DNA of 63,262 nucleotides, from the NCBI GenBank assembly GCA_018242605.1, contig JAFEBP010000015.1, forward strand, positions 1 through 63,262, given 5' to 3'. Made by a program: the position numbers and the translations under genes. Numbering within the stretch: position 1 is the first letter of the stretch; the number at the start of each line of letters is the position of its first letter. The notes below the pieces were generated by a model. It had not been told where the DNA came from. It saw only the letters and a program-made list of their open reading frames with translations, and made no database searches. Of the stretch, positions 28,654 to 36,328 are shown piece after piece. The stretch comes from Planctomycetota bacterium. Lineage in GTDB: Bacteria > Planctomycetota > Phycisphaerae > Phycisphaerales > UBA1924.

Positions 28654-29367
28654 ATGAATCGTCTGCTCTCGATGGGTCTGCTGGCCGCTCTGTTCCTGTG
28701 CCCGGTTGCGAACGCGCAGGACAAGGTCCCCGCCAAGCCGGCGACGAAGGAGGCGCAGCCCTCCAAGCCCGCCGCGAAGGACAGCGCGAAGGAGCCGGCC
28801 AAGGCCGACGCCCCCGACACGAGCGCCCCGGGCCCGGAGCACAAGTTGCTCGAGCAGCTCGCGGGCACCTGGCAGTCGACGGTGAAGGAGTTCAGCCCCG
28901 ACGGCACGGCCACCGACGCGGGCACGGGCGAGATGACCTGCAGCATGACCCTGGGCGGCCGGTTCCTCAAGCAGGAGTTCGACGGGCGATACCACGGCAA
29001 GTTCTTCCGCGGCTCGGGGATGATGGGGTACAACTCCACCGAGAAGCGCTGGGAGAGCAACTGGGCCGACACGATGGGCACGGCGATGATGTTCATGACC
29101 GGCAAGGCCGACGCCGCGGGCAAGGTCTTCACGATGACCGGCGAGAGCGCCGACCCGAGCGGGAAGAAAATGACCGTCAAGACCGTCATTACGGTGACGG
29201 GCGCTGACACTCACAAGGAAGAGATGTTCATGGTGGCCGGCGGCAAGGACATCAAGATGATGGAGATCGTGTACACCAAGGGCAAGGGTGAAAAGGGTGA
29301 AAAGGGTGAAAAGGGTGAAAAGGGTGAAAAGGGCGAGAAAGGCGGCAAGGGGGAGAAGGGCAAGTAA
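28654..29367 (+). CDS. Secreted DUF1579 family protein with collagen-like (GEK)n tail
   Basis: A 237-residue protein. The signal peptide is MNRLLSMGLLAALFLCPVANAQ. A Lys/Ala/Pro-rich linker follows, then a DUF1579 domain (EHKLLEQLAGTWQSTVKEF, GGRFLKQEFDGRYHGK, GMMGYNSTEKRWESNW). The C-terminus is a run of G-E-K triplets encoded by near-perfect 9-bp repeats. DUF1579 proteins look like lipocalin-type beta barrels of unknown ligand. The repeat tail is basic/acidic alternating and probably extended or collagen-like. ACGGAG lies 8 bp before the ATG, and a terminator follows. Confidence 0.75.
   Translation: MNRLLSMGLLAALFLCPVANAQDKVPAKPATKEAQPSKPAAKDSAKEPAKADAPDTSAPGPEHKLLEQLAGTWQSTVKEFSPDGTATDAGTGEMTCSMTLGGRFLKQEFDGRYHGKFFRGSGMMGYNSTEKRWESNWADTMGTAMMFMTGKADAAGKVFTMTGESADPSGKKMTVKTVITVTGADTHKEEMFMVAGGKDIKMMEIVYTKGKGEKGEKGEKGEKGEKGEKGGKGEKGK
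29280..29345 (+). repeat. Tandem 9-bp coding repeat (GGTGAAAAG)n
   Basis: About seven copies of a nine-base unit encode Gly-Glu-Lys. The first five are identical and the last ones diverge (GGCGAGAAA, GGCGGCAAG). The unit is a multiple of three, so copy-number changes keep the frame. Confidence 0.9.
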
Positions 29368-29429
29368 CACACGATCGCACCGGGTTCACGCGATGATCGG
29401 ATTCGTCGCGTGAGCCGGGCACGAGTACT

Positions 29430-29476
29430 CCGCCGATCCCGGTGCGCACAGCGCCGGGATCGGCGGTTCTGTTTTT
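29430..29476 (+). terminator. Rho-independent terminator after the DUF1579 gene
   Basis: A perfect 13-bp stem, CCGCCGATCCCGG with CCGGGATCGGCGG, has an 11-base loop and is followed by TTCTGTTTTT. Confidence 0.85.
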
Positions 29477-29537
29477 GGGGCGTGCGCGACGTCGTTGGGG
29501 TGTGTTCGCGGTTGTGGCGTGGATATGAAACAGCACA

Positions 29538-29552
29538 TTGAAAGCGTTTCAA
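29538..29552. promoter_or_regulatory. Palindromic operator-like site upstream of amt
   Basis: TTGAAAGCGTTTCAA is a perfect 6-3-6 inverted repeat, followed by a related half site (GAGTTTCAT). It lies 24 bp before a candidate -35 box. A binding site for a nitrogen or carbon regulator is possible; the regulator is unknown. Confidence 0.45.
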
Positions 29553-29575
29553 ATGAGTTTCATGCCACGGTTTGC

Positions 29576-29603
29576 TTGACCCGCCGGGTTGCTCCACTAC
29601 CGT
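29576..29603 (+). promoter_or_regulatory. Candidate amt promoter
   Basis: TTGACC, 16 bases, TACCGT, ending 22 bp before the ATG at 29626. The -35 is good and the -10 is weak, which would fit a promoter that needs an activator at the palindrome upstream. Confidence 0.35.
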
Positions 29604-29625
29604 GGCGTCCTGCAGGAGTTGCCAC

Positions 29626-30987
29626 ATGCACACAGCAGGAACCGTCACGAACATCCTGGTTCAGCACTTACTCGCCATGCCGCTGGCGGATGACGCCGCG
29701 GCATCTCAAGCTGCGGGGCAAGTTTCGGCACCATCCGCGCCGCAGATCGACGCCGGGAGCACCGCGTGGATGCTGGTGAGCAGCGCGCTGGTGCTGCTGA
29801 TGGTTCCGGGGCTGGCGTTGTTCTACGGCGGCATGGTGCGACGCAAGAGCGTGCTGACGACAATGATGCACTCGTTCGTCGCGATGGCGGTGATCGGCGT
29901 GCAGTGGATCGTCGTGGGGTACGCCCTGGCGTTCGGCAAGAGCATCGGCGGGCTGATCGGGTGGAACGCGTCGTATGTCGCGCTGCACGGGATCGACCCG
30001 CACACGCTTTTGGGCGACAAGGGCATCCCCGAACTGGTGTTCGTGATGTTCCAGGGCAAGTTCGCGATCATCACCCCGGCGCTCATCAGCGGCGCGGTGG
30101 CGGAGCGGATGAAGTTCTCCAGTTACCTGTGGTTCATCTTTCTGTGGGCGACGTTCATCTACTGCCCGCTGGCGCACTGGGTGTGGGCCGAGGGCGGGTG
30201 GCTCTTCACGCGGGGCGTGCTGGATTACGCCGGCGGCACCGTCGTCCACGTTTCCGCCGGGTTCTCGGCGCTGGTGCTGGCGCTCATGGTCGGGCGGCGG
30301 CGGGATTACCTGCCGGGTGTCGCGGGCATCCTGCCTCACAATCTGACGCTCACGCTGCTGGGGGCGGGGCTGCTCTGGTTCGGCTGGTTCGGGTTCAACG
30401 CGGGCAGCGCGGTGGCGGTGGAGCATCCGGTGGCGGGGTTCTCGGCGGGGCTCGCCTTTGCCACGACTCAGACGGCGGCCGCGGCGGCGGCGCTGATGTG
30501 GATGCTGGTGGAGTGGCGTCACCAAGGCAAGCCGACAAGCCTGGGGCTGGCGTCGGGCATCATCGCGGGGCTGGTGGCGATTACGCCCGCGGCGGGGCAC
30601 GTGCAGCCGATGTGGGCGCTGGTGATCGGTGCGCTCGCGAGCATCGTCTGCTACTGGGCGGTGCAGCTCAAGGGCAAGCTGGGCTACGACGATTCGCTGG
30701 ACGCGTTCGGCGTTCACGGCGTGGGCGGGCTGCTGGGCGCTCTGCTCACGGGTGTGTTCTGCTTTACTCCGGTGGCCGGGCTGGTGGCGGGTGGCGGGTT
30801 CGGGCAGTTGGGTAAGCAGGTGCTGGGGTGTGCCGCGGCGATCGCGTTCGCGTGCGTGGGCACGGCCGTGATCGCGGCGGTGCTCCAGGCAACGATCGGG
30901 CTGCGTGCGTCGGACGAGCAGGAGCGCGACGGGCTGGACATCAGCGTGCACGGCGAGCGCGGGTATCACGCGGGGGTTGGGGCGTAA
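29626..30987 (+). CDS. amt: Ammonium transporter (Amt/MEP family)
   Basis: A 453-residue integral membrane ammonium channel. An exported N-terminal segment precedes eleven membrane helices, beginning at STAWMLVSSALVLLMVPGLALFYGG. Conserved Amt features are present: the FYGGMVRRKSVL turn, the VQWIVVGYALAFG helix, WAEGGWL, the GGTVVHVSAGFSALV histidine segment, WFGWFGFNAGSA, and the second histidine region DAFGVHGVGGLLGALLTG. The two pore histidines are both present. GCAGGAG precedes ATG 29626. The P-II gene follows after 18 bp, so the two are co-transcribed, the standard amtB-glnK arrangement in which P-II plugs the channel when nitrogen is plentiful. Confidence 0.95.
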   Translation: MHTAGTVTNILVQHLLAMPLADDAAASQAAGQVSAPSAPQIDAGSTAWMLVSSALVLLMVPGLALFYGGMVRRKSVLTTMMHSFVAMAVIGVQWIVVGYALAFGKSIGGLIGWNASYVALHGIDPHTLLGDKGIPELVFVMFQGKFAIITPALISGAVAERMKFSSYLWFIFLWATFIYCPLAHWVWAEGGWLFTRGVLDYAGGTVVHVSAGFSALVLALMVGRRRDYLPGVAGILPHNLTLTLLGAGLLWFGWFGFNAGSAVAVEHPVAGFSAGLAFATTQTAAAAAALMWMLVEWRHQGKPTSLGLASGIIAGLVAITPAAGHVQPMWALVIGALASIVCYWAVQLKGKLGYDDSLDAFGVHGVGGLLGALLTGVFCFTPVAGLVAGGGFGQLGKQVLGCAAAIAFACVGTAVIAAVLQATIGLRASDEQERDGLDISVHGERGYHAGVGA

Positions 30988-31005
30988 GACCGATCAGGAG
31001 CACAC

Positions 31006-31356
31006 ATGAAACTCATCATCGCCATCATCCGTCCGGAGCGCCTGGAAGCCGTGCAGTTGGAGCTGCAGGCCGTGCTGGATGAGAAGGACGACTACCGCAT
31101 CACCGTCGAGACGGTGGAGGGGCACGGGCGGCAGGAGGGGGAGGTCGAGGTGTTCCGTGGCACGCGGGTGCGGCCCCGGCTCATCGAGAAGCTCAAGATC
31201 ACGCTGGGGGTGAACGACGCGTACGCGGAGCCGGCGGTGCAGGCGATCCTGAAAGGGGCCCGCACCGGAAAGGTGGGCGACGGCAAGGTATTCATCGTGC
31301 CGCTGGAGGACGTGGTGCGGATCCGCACGGGCGAGCGCGGGGGCAAGGCGATCTGA
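31006..31356 (+). CDS. Nitrogen regulatory protein P-II family, lacking the T-loop tyrosine
   Basis: A 116-residue P-II protein with the family core: KLIIAIIRPERLEAV, the GHGRQ-G signature at 39-45, a T-loop, TGKVGDGKVFI and the C-terminal signature VRIRTGERG. The T-loop reads RGTRVRPRLIEKLKI. Where GlnB/GlnK have RGAEY with the uridylylated Tyr51, this protein has RGTRV (Val55), so it cannot be uridylylated at that place. There is also a four-residue insertion (DEKDD) early in the sequence. CAGGAG precedes the ATG. Linked to amt, so it is best compared with GlnK. Its control would then rely on ATP/ADP/2-oxoglutarate only. Confidence 0.9.
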   Translation: MKLIIAIIRPERLEAVQLELQAVLDEKDDYRITVETVEGHGRQEGEVEVFRGTRVRPRLIEKLKITLGVNDAYAEPAVQAILKGARTGKVGDGKVFIVPLEDVVRIRTGERGGKAI

Positions 31357-31410
31357 GGGCGGAGAGGGAATTGGGGGAGCCGCCGCCCGCGAGTAGAAGG
31401 CGTTGGGGGA

Positions 31411-32670
31411 TCAGGCGGCGAGGCGCATGGGAGCGGCCGCGCCGGGGGCGGTGATGGCGAGCATCGAGACATCGTCGCGCTGGTGCAGGCTGCCGGACTG
31501 CTCGTCCAGCAGTCTGGTGACGCGGGCCAGCAGCAGTTCCGGGGACTGCTCGTTGTCGCACGCGGTGAAGAGCGCGTGGAGATAGGGTGCGTGCAGGCCG
31601 AGCCCTCGGCGTTCGGGGATGACGTAGGGGAGGGCTTCTTCCAGACCGTCGGTGTGCGCCACCAGCATCTCGTCGGGGCCGAGCGTGTCTTCTTCCTGCG
31701 TGTATTCGGCGTCGGGCGAGAGTCCCAGGACCGGGCCGCCGGCCTCGGATAGTTCGCGCACGGAAGTGCTGGAGAGGATGGTGGCCGGTGGGTGGCCCGC
31801 GCTGGCGACGACCACGTCGCCGGCGGCGGAAATGATGCCGTACTGGGCGGTGGCGAACCAAGCGCTGCCGCGGCAGTGGTTGCACAGCCGCAGGTTCAGC
31901 AGAGCAAGGACTTCGGTGGGCTTCAAGGCGCGACCGGCCTGGTCGTGGGTGGTCAGTGCGTGTGAGAGGACCATGGTGAGCAGCGCGGCGGGCATTCCGT
32001 GTCCCGCGGCGTCGGCCATGAAGTACGCCAGGCGTCCGTCGCCGAGATCGCGGAGGCACAGCAGGTCACCGTTCACGAAGTTGACGGGGCGCAGGAGCGT
32101 CGCGACGCTCACGCCGGGGATGTTGGGCGTGGGCGCGCCGGTGAACTCGCGCTGGATCGACGCGGCCAGGTGCAGTTCCTCGTGCAGGCGGTCCATCTCT
32201 TCGCGGATGCTGTTCTCGCAGCGGCGGGTGACGGCGGCCTCGCGCTCGAGCAGTTCCACGACGCCCTGGCGCTCCACCAAGGCGAAGAGGTACGCGGCGA
32301 GAAGGTCCGGGGGGGCGTCGAAACGTTCGAAGAGAATGCCCTCGCGCTGGAAGGCGCGCCAGGGGGCCGGATCGGAGACGAGCACCACGGCGGGGATGCG
32401 GCACTGACGCAGGCACTCGACGGCGCGGTCGATCATCGCCGCGGGCTCCGGGAGGGCGAAGGCCAGGAACGCGGCGTGTGGCATGTCGCGGCGGTTGGTG
32501 GTGGCGGCGAGGGTGTCCAGGAACGGCTCCATGGCCTGTTCGCGGACGATGGGCCGCGCGGGACCGCCGCCGCCCTGCGACGGCCAGTGGTCCATGGCGG
32601 TGCGCAGCCAATGCTGCGCGGAGCCGTTGAGGCTGGACGAGGCTGCGAAGCTGATGAACCGCTCTTCCAA
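31411..32670 (-). CDS. PP2C-type (SpoIIE/RsbU-like) protein phosphatase
   Basis: A 419-residue phosphatase. The N-terminal 150 residues resemble a degenerate receiver or sensor domain (MIDRAVECLRQCRIPAVVLVSD). A short coiled coil (EREAAVTRRCENSIREEMDRLHEELHLAASIQ) links it to the SpoIIE catalytic domain. That domain has VNGDLLCLRDLGDGRLAYFMADAAGHGMPAALL, SAGHPP, VLGLSPDAEYTQEE, VAHTDGLEEA and the final RDDVSMLAI. The metal-binding Asp residues are kept. Such proteins usually act on anti-sigma-factor antagonists or counter Ser/Thr kinases. No antagonist gene is adjacent, so the partner is unknown. Confidence 0.88.
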   Translation of the reverse strand: MEERFISFAASSSLNGSAQHWLRTAMDHWPSQGGGGPARPIVREQAMEPFLDTLAATTNRRDMPHAAFLAFALPEPAAMIDRAVECLRQCRIPAVVLVSDPAPWRAFQREGILFERFDAPPDLLAAYLFALVERQGVVELLEREAAVTRRCENSIREEMDRLHEELHLAASIQREFTGAPTPNIPGVSVATLLRPVNFVNGDLLCLRDLGDGRLAYFMADAAGHGMPAALLTMVLSHALTTHDQAGRALKPTEVLALLNLRLCNHCRGSAWFATAQYGIISAAGDVVVASAGHPPATILSSTSVRELSEAGGPVLGLSPDAEYTQEEDTLGPDEMLVAHTDGLEEALPYVIPERRGLGLHAPYLHALFTACDNEQSPELLLARVTRLLDEQSGSLHQRDDVSMLAITAPGAAAPMRLAA

Positions 32671-32874
32671 CGCCCGTTCCGGTGGTGAAGGTCCGACAAT
32701 CCGCGTACCCCCGCGTGTACGTCCTGATGGATCAATCGGGCGGGAGGGATCGGGTCTTCACAACTCCCCGGGTAATGCACCCCGCATCCACCATTTTGTG
32801 CGAGGTCGGAGGGAATTCTGTGGAGAATCCGGGATGCTGATGCGCGCGCTTTACTGTGGTAACGATTGGGCCAT

Positions 32875-33669
32875 ATGCCCAAGGCACGCTCAACGTCTTC
32901 TGCCGACTCAACGCCCGGTGCGCGGCGCGTCGGTGCTCGGCGCATCGCGGAGATTCCACGCGATGTGCTCGACGCCATCAACGCGGGCCATGAGCAGACG
33001 ATGACGCTGGTGGAGATTCTCGCGGCGGACTTCCGCGTGCTGTTGCGCCGGATCTCGCCGGGGCTGGAGCGCGTGGACGGCGTGGCTCCGGGCGTGGGGA
33101 TCGTGCAGCGCATGCAATCGGCGGGGCGCGCCCTGTTCGAGGCGGGCGTGGACCCGGAGCGGTTGGTCGCGCACCGCTCCGACATCGTTCGGGGATGGGC
33201 GTGCTATGTGGTGGCGATGTCGCCCAAGGCGACGCTGAAAAGGCGGCTGGCGGATATCCGTCCGCTCGCGGACGACGCGCATAGCGGCGTGCGCGAGTGG
33301 GCGTGGATGGCGGTGCGGCCGCACCTGGCGGCGGACCTGCCGGCAGCGGTCAAACTGCTGGAGCCGTGGACGCTCGAAGAATCCGCGAACCTGCGGCGGT
33401 TCGCGATCGAGGCGCTGCGTCCCCGGGGTGTGTGGTGCGGGCATATCACGGCGCTCAAGCAGGACCCTTCGCCGTGCCGCGGCATGCTGGAGAACGTGCG
33501 GGCGGACCCCACCAAATACGTGCAGGACAGCTGCGCGAACTGGCTCAACGACGCGAGCAAATCGACCCCCGCATGGGTGAAGGAGTTATGCGCCCGCTGG
33601 AGCAAACAGAGCAAGTCCGATCACACCAGGCGGATTGTGCGGCGGGCGCTGCGGACGCTCTCGAAGTAA
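32875..33669 (+). CDS. DNA-alkylation-repeat (AlkC/AlkD-like HEAT) protein
   Basis: A 264-residue alpha-helical repeat protein. Helical pairs such as RPLADDAHSGVREWAWMAVRPHL, EESANLRRFAIEALRPRGVW and NVRADPTKYVQDSCANWLNDASKSTPAWV match the pattern of AlkC-like proteins, which bind or remove alkylated purines using HEAT-like repeats. I cannot confirm a catalytic residue, so a non-enzymatic DNA-binding role is also possible. ATG 32875 is preferred over an in-frame TTG nine bases earlier. The gene is alone between the phosphatase and aroA-type genes. Confidence 0.72.
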   Translation: MPKARSTSSADSTPGARRVGARRIAEIPRDVLDAINAGHEQTMTLVEILAADFRVLLRRISPGLERVDGVAPGVGIVQRMQSAGRALFEAGVDPERLVAHRSDIVRGWACYVVAMSPKATLKRRLADIRPLADDAHSGVREWAWMAVRPHLAADLPAAVKLLEPWTLEESANLRRFAIEALRPRGVWCGHITALKQDPSPCRGMLENVRADPTKYVQDSCANWLNDASKSTPAWVKELCARWSKQSKSDHTRRIVRRALRTLSK

Positions 33670-33694
33670 GGCCGCTCGGCGCGGGTGCGCCCAA

Positions 33695-33700
33695 TACACT
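33695..33700 (+). promoter_or_regulatory. TACACT box seven bases before the DAHP synthase start
   Basis: A -10-like hexamer, seven bases, then GTG 33708. No Shine-Dalgarno; the clearest leaderless-type arrangement in the window. Confidence 0.45.
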
Positions 33701-33707
33701 CCTCCCT

Positions 33708-35084
33708 GTGCCCCAAACTTCAGAATGGTCCCCGGATTCGTGGCGGAGCAGGCCCGCCGCGCAGAGCGTTGAGTACCCCGATGCCGCCGCGGCGTCGGCG
33801 GCGGAGCAGCAGCTGCGCTCGCTGCCGCCGCTGGTGACCAGTTGGGAGATCGAGCGGCTGCGCGAGGAGATCGCCCAGGCGCAGGCGGGGACGCGGTTCA
33901 TCCTGCAGGGGGGCGACTGCGCCGAGACGATCGCGGATTGCAAGCCGGAGCTGATCGCCAACAAGCTCAAGATCCTGCTGCAGATGTCGCTGGTGCTGGT
34001 GCACGCGCTCAAGAAGCCGGTGACCCGGATCGGGCGGTTCGCCGGGCAGTACGCCAAGCCGCGCAGCAGCCCGACCGAGACGCGGGCCGTGCCCGGTGGC
34101 GCGGCGACGCTCCCCAGCTATTTCGGCGATCTGTTCAACCGCGCGGAGTTCACTGCGCAGGCCCGCACGCCCGACCCGATGCTGATGGTGCGGGGATATC
34201 AGCACGCGGCGCTCACGCTCAACTTCATCCGCGCGCTCACCGAGGGCGGGTTCGCCGACCTGCACCACCCCGAGTACTGGGACCTGGCGTTCTTCAAGCA
34301 CGCGAGCCTGGCGCCGCAGCTGCGCGCCGAGTACGAGCGGATGACCACCAACCTGGCCGACGGGCTGCGGTTCATGGAGGCCCTGGGCGAGCGGACGGTG
34401 GACGACCTGACGCGGGTGGAGTTCTTCACGAGCCACGAGGGGCTGAACCTGGCGTACGAGGCGGCGCAGACGAGGCGCGTGCCGCGGCGCGAAGGGTGGT
34501 ACAACCTCACGACGCACATGCCGTGGATCGGCGAGCGCACCCGCCAGTTGGACGGCGCGCACGTGGAGCTCTTCCGGGGCATCCGCAACCCGGTGGGCGT
34601 CAAGATCGGGCCCTCGGCGGCGCCCCAAGATGTGGTGGATCTGTGCCGCGTGCTGAACCCGGGGAACGAGACGGGTCGCGTGGTGCTCATCGCGCGGATG
34701 GGGGCCGCGAAGGTGCGGGCGAAGCTGCCGCCGCTGGTGGCGGGCGTGGTGGAGTCAGGGGCGCGCGTGCTGTGGATGTGCGACCCGATGCACGGCAACC
34801 CGGCGACCACGAGCGCGGGGGTCAAGACGCGGTCGTTCGACGCGATCCTGGAGGAGCTCGACGCGGCGTGCGGCGTGTTCGAGCAGTCGGGCGCGCGGTT
34901 GGGCGGGGTTCACTTCGAGCTCACCGGTGACGACGTGACCGAGTGCATCGGCGGGGCGGCGGGAGTGACCGAGGCGGATTTGTCGCTCAACTACGCGAGC
35001 GTGTGCGACCCGCGGCTGAACTACCAGCAGGCGCTGGAGATGGCCTTTCTGCTGGCGCGGCGCATGGGAAAAGGCGCGGCCTGA
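33708..35084 (+). CDS. 3-deoxy-7-phosphoheptulonate synthase, class II
   Basis: First enzyme of the shikimate pathway; condenses PEP and erythrose 4-phosphate. The 458-residue protein has class II signatures: EWSPDSWRSRPAAQ at the N-terminus, FILQGGDCAE, the GQYAKPRS loop, TSHEGLNLAYEAA, HMPWIGERTRQLDGAHVE, RVLWMCDPMHGN and HFELTGDDVTEC. The start is GTG 33708, because the conserved WSPDSWR begins seven residues later and a TACACT box lies seven bases upstream; the long frame further upstream has no such similarity. The stop codon lies in the loop of a bidirectional terminator. Chorismate from this pathway feeds pabB elsewhere in the window. Confidence 0.94.
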   Translation: MPQTSEWSPDSWRSRPAAQSVEYPDAAAASAAEQQLRSLPPLVTSWEIERLREEIAQAQAGTRFILQGGDCAETIADCKPELIANKLKILLQMSLVLVHALKKPVTRIGRFAGQYAKPRSSPTETRAVPGGAATLPSYFGDLFNRAEFTAQARTPDPMLMVRGYQHAALTLNFIRALTEGGFADLHHPEYWDLAFFKHASLAPQLRAEYERMTTNLADGLRFMEALGERTVDDLTRVEFFTSHEGLNLAYEAAQTRRVPRREGWYNLTTHMPWIGERTRQLDGAHVELFRGIRNPVGVKIGPSAAPQDVVDLCRVLNPGNETGRVVLIARMGAAKVRAKLPPLVAGVVESGARVLWMCDPMHGNPATTSAGVKTRSFDAILEELDAACGVFEQSGARLGGVHFELTGDDVTECIGGAAGVTEADLSLNYASVCDPRLNYQQALEMAFLLARRMGKGAA

Positions 35085-35098
35085 GCGGGCCGCGCCTT
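35069..35098. terminator. Bidirectional terminator overlapping the DAHP synthase stop
   Basis: AAGGCGCGGCC pairs with GGCCGCGCCTT, and the TGA stop is in the loop. On the minus strand TTTT follows, so it best terminates the thioredoxin-fold gene coming from the right. Confidence 0.7.
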
Positions 35099-35143
35099 GA
35101 TTGAAAAGCGGAGGGATTGAATCGCCGGCCGGGCCGCGGGGCC

Positions 35144-36280
35144 TTACTTTCCGGTGGCGCGCTTGTAGCGATCCAGGGTGGCCTGGAGTTCCTTCTTGGT
35201 GGCTTCGGGGAGCTGGTTGTCCTTCTTGACGAGCTCCACGGCGCGCTCCTGGACCTCGACGGCCTTGGTCTTTTCGCCGGTCTCCCAGTAGGCGCGGGCG
35301 AGCGTGTCGAGCACGGCGCCGTCCTTCTCGGCGGTCATGTCGGCGGCCTTCAGGGCGTACTTCATCGCCACTTCAAAGTCGCGTTTCTTGACGCCCGGAT
35401 CATCCAGGATGGTCCACGCGATGGCGTTGATGTCCATCCACATCTTCTGCTCGGTGCCCACGCCTTCGACGAAGACCTTGGCGAAGGCGTACGCGGCGTC
35501 GGCGTCCTTCTGGTCCACCAGGGCGGTCTTGAAGGCCAGCCCGGGGAAAGTGATGTACTTCTTGGGCTGGAGCTTCACCAGTTCAAGGGTGGCGTCGAGC
35601 ATTTCCTTGGTGCGGCCGCCCTGCTTGGCGTTGCGCAGGCGCTGCTCGATGTCCTTGACCTTTTTGTCGAGTTCGGCCTGCTTCTTGGCCTCGTTGGCCG
35701 CGGCCTTGGGATCAAACTTCCCGTCGATCACGAGCTGCAGGGGCTCGTCGACGTCGAGGGTGCGGCCGAACCACGCGACGTTGCCGTCCTTGTCGACGAT
35801 GAAAGAGGCGGGGATGCCGGTGGTGCGTGAGGCGCGCATCCAGGTGCGCTCCATCTCGCCGTCCTTGCCGCCGTACGCGATGGAGTAGTCGGCCTGATCG
35901 CCGATGTCGGTCAGGAACTTCTGCACGTCGGCGAGCGGGTCCTTGCCGTCTTCCCAGATGGCTACGCCGATGATGGTCGCCTTGTCCTTGTGCTTCTTGG
36001 CCAGCTCGGTCAGGTGGGGCACGGTGGTCTTGCAAGAGGAGGACCAGTGGGCCCAGAAGTCGACGACGTAGACCTTGCCCTTCTCGAGGGACTTGACCTC
36101 CGCGCCTTTGAGCCACTTCTCAACCTTGAGGGCGGGGGCGGGGTCGCCGGGGGTGAGGATCTTGGATTCGGGGGCCTTGTCGGCCGGGGGCGCCTTGGCG
36201 GGCGCCGGCGTCTGGGCCGGCGCGGCGGCGCTCAATGCGGCGGCGAGAGACGCTGCGAGAACACGGAGGTGGATCGTCAT
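35144..36280 (-). CDS. Exported thioredoxin-fold (TlpA-like) protein with altered active site
   Basis: A 378-residue protein. The signal peptide (residues 1-22) is followed by a Pro/Ala-rich linker and a redoxin domain. The redox loop reads FWAHWSSSCKTTVPHL; the usual WCxxC is replaced by W-S-S-S-C, leaving only Cys83. The cis-proline loop (TGIPASFIVDKDGNVAWFG) is kept. A helical C-terminal half of about 190 residues has TPR-like character (LARAYWETGEKTKAVEVQERAVEL). Without the first cysteine it cannot act as an ordinary dithiol oxidoreductase, but it could bind substrates or form mixed disulfides. Adenine deaminase lies 48 bp upstream in the same direction. Confidence 0.85.
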   Translation of the reverse strand: MTIHLRVLAASLAAALSAAAPAQTPAPAKAPPADKAPESKILTPGDPAPALKVEKWLKGAEVKSLEKGKVYVVDFWAHWSSSCKTTVPHLTELAKKHKDKATIIGVAIWEDGKDPLADVQKFLTDIGDQADYSIAYGGKDGEMERTWMRASRTTGIPASFIVDKDGNVAWFGRTLDVDEPLQLVIDGKFDPKAAANEAKKQAELDKKVKDIEQRLRNAKQGGRTKEMLDATLELVKLQPKKYITFPGLAFKTALVDQKDADAAYAFAKVFVEGVGTEQKMWMDINAIAWTILDDPGVKKRDFEVAMKYALKAADMTAEKDGAVLDTLARAYWETGEKTKAVEVQERAVELVKKDNQLPEATKKELQATLDRYKRATGK

Positions 36281-36328
36281 AGCGGAAGTGTACGGTGGGC
36301 CGCCGGGATGGGGTGGCGGGCGCGATGC

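Noticed and set aside
29565..29585. Possible sigma-54 promoter before amt (TGCCAC...TTGC)
   Set aside because: The GG of the -24 element is missing and the spacing is two bases too short.
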